Source: Candidatus Atribacter alterifermentans (lineage in GTDB: Bacteria > Atribacterota > Atribacteria > Atribacterales > Atribacteraceae). Taken from it: 7,351 bases of DNA. A program made the translations under genes and the position numbers. The notes beneath the pieces were generated by a model. The model was not told the DNA's origin and did not search any database. It worked only from the letters and a program-made list of their open reading frames with translations. Positions 6,798 to 7,351 of this stretch are shown piece after piece. Where the stretch lies: NCBI GenBank assembly GCA_012517635.1, contig JAAYUP010000271.1, positions 1-7,351 of the forward strand. Direction: 5' to 3'. How positions within the stretch are numbered: position 1 is the first letter of the stretch; every line of letters begins with the position of its first letter.

Positions 6798-6826
6798 ATT
6801 ATACCAACTCTACCATTTTATTTCAT
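6798..6826 (-). promoter_or_regulatory. Predicted sigma70-type promoter with extended -10 for the hsd operon
   Basis: Seen on the minus strand: a perfect -10 TATAAT at 6798-6803 preceded by TGG, giving the TGnTATAAT extended -10. A 17-base spacer separates it from ATGAAA at 6821-6826, a weak -35 with four of six consensus bases. Transcription would begin near 6790, leaving a leader of about 30 bases before the hsdM start. No clear operator palindrome or C-protein box is visible beside it. Confidence 0.65.
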
Positions 6827-6972
6827 CCCTATAATCCAGTCCATATCCAAATATTGAAAAAATGTTTTCTCCAATCACCATATCTTTTTTCGTTTTGAAG
6901 GGCTATTTATTTTAAGTCATCATTGTCAGGAATTTACCCTTACTTTACTTTATAAACATTTATGTAAGAATA

Positions 6973-7012
6973 GGAACAGGGGTAACATCTTAGTCTAAGG
7001 ATATAGGTAACA
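6973..7012. repeat. Paired GGTAACA motifs, possible insertion-sequence end remnant
   Basis: Seen: GGAACAGGGGTAACA (6973-6987) and GGATATAGGTAACA (6999-7012), direct repeats 26 bases apart, differing by one gap and a few bases. Inference from memory: on the opposite strand this reads as two TGTTACC blocks with a CCTTAGAC between them, a style found at the ends of some IS481-like insertion sequences. No transposase fragment is present, so this would at most be an end left behind. Confidence 0.3.
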
Positions 7013-7111
7013 CTTTTTAATTATCTTAAAACCCCGTTGAATTTAGGAGAGGCAATCATATTGTTTTTATAGCGTCATATAAATACGAAAATACCGATTC
7101 AAAAATCATTG

Positions 7112-7143
7112 TTTCCCTTTAGCAAAGGAAGTAAGGGGGATTT
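7112..7143 (-). repeat. Hairpin-forming intergenic repeat, inverted copy A
   Basis: Its reverse complement reads AAATCCCCCTTACTTCC then TTTGCTAAAGGGAAA and aligns with copy B at 7158-7196, allowing a short gap. It contains its own small hairpin (CCTTT-AGC-AAAGG). The two copies face each other across 14 bases, so the pair could fold into a long imperfect stem. Confidence 0.65.
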
Positions 7144-7157
7144 GAAAAGGTTGGCAA

Positions 7158-7196
7158 AAATCGAATCCCTCTCCATCTCCCTTTGCCCAAAGGGAG
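7158..7196 (+). repeat. Hairpin-forming intergenic repeat, copy B
   Basis: Reads AAATCGAATCCCTCTCC followed by ATCTCCCTTTGCCCAAAGGG. The CCCTTT-GCCC-AAAGGG stem is perfect. No T-run follows on either strand, so it does not look like an intrinsic terminator. It pairs with copy A to give a REP/BIME-like unit. Confidence 0.65.
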
Positions 7197-7220
7197 AAGA
7201 AATAATGGAAAAATTCAAAA

Positions 7221-7260
7221 GATGAGATCCTCACGCGGGAAAGCACCGCTCAGGATGACA
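7221..7260. repeat. Dispersed-repeat-like sequence of the 'gatcctca...tcaggatgac' type
   Basis: Seen: GAGATCCTCACGC (7224-7236) and CCGCTCAGGATGACA (7246-7260) with imperfect inverted symmetry (ATCCT/AGGAT). Sequences of this shape are common as dispersed intergenic repeats in many bacterial genomes, as far as I recall. One copy alone cannot prove it is repeated in this genome. Confidence 0.4.
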
Positions 7261-7351
7261 GAACAGGGTAGCCGTAGGCTGCTATACTGTGTCGTTTACA
7301 GGATAGATATCTTTTTATTGACTTTACAAATATTCTACCGAGAGAAACTAA

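Larger units (their letters stand above)
6827..7351. other. Gene-poor A+T-rich flank upstream of the hsd operon
   Basis: No reading frame with a credible start, ribosome site or recognisable product was found on either strand. The stretch holds short repeats and possible mobile-element scars, listed separately. The remaining part (7261-7351) shows a small palindrome AGCCGTAGGCT at 7269-7279 and otherwise nothing I can assign. Confidence 0.5.

Noticed and set aside
7181..7196. CCCTTT-GCCC-AAAGGG stem as an intrinsic terminator
   Set aside because: No run of T follows on either strand, and the stem is part of an inverted repeat pair.
6772..7351. CRISPR array or tRNA gene in the right flank
   Set aside because: The repeats here are few, irregular and inverted rather than regularly spaced, and no cloverleaf-like sequence was seen.

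Overview
The window holds a type I restriction-modification (R-M) locus, written entirely on the minus strand, plus the remains of small accessory genes around it. The genes are bacterial in style: purine-rich Shine-Dalgarno sites, ATGA stop/start overlaps and a sigma70-like promoter. Base composition is mixed. hsdM and hsdR look moderately GC-balanced. The target-recognition parts of hsdS, the hsdS-hsdR gap and the promoter-side flank are clearly richer in A+T. I cannot name the organism. The simple intergenic repeats at the right end are of a kind seen in many anaerobic and candidate-phylum genomes, but that is only a weak hint.

Layout, read in the direction of transcription (from high to low coordinates). 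Positions 7351-6827 contain no supportable gene. They hold an inverted pair of a hairpin-forming intergenic repeat (7112-7196), a second repeat of the 'gatcctca...tcaggatgac' kind (7221-7260) and a short tandem motif that may be the scar of an insertion sequence (6973-7012). A promoter with an extended -10 (6798-6826) leads into hsdM (start best placed at 6762). hsdM overlaps hsdS by ATGA. After hsdS comes a 351-bp gap that is not empty. It codes, just after the hsdS stop, for a 50-residue remnant resembling the N-terminus of an AlbA_2/Schlafen-type protein, and further on for a stop-riddled stretch that may be the C-terminal end of the same lost gene. hsdR follows with its own strong ribosome binding site. 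It overlaps by ATGA a small 87-residue YgjP-like zinc metallopeptidase. Two bases after that stop begins a gene resembling the N-terminal domain of the HEPN defence protein ApeA. It stops after 89 codons, but a second open frame overlaps its end and runs to the window edge, so this gene is frameshifted, truncated or followed by another gene.

How the parts work together: HsdS (two target-recognition domains) with HsdM forms the adenine methyltransferase. Adding HsdR gives the ATP-driven translocase and nuclease that cuts unmodified DNA. All three look intact by length and motifs. The metallopeptidase is translationally coupled to hsdR, which suggests a role linked to the R-M system, but none can be read from the sequence. 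The decayed AlbA_2-like and broken ApeA-like pieces suggest a defence island from which accessory genes are being lost while the R-M core is kept.
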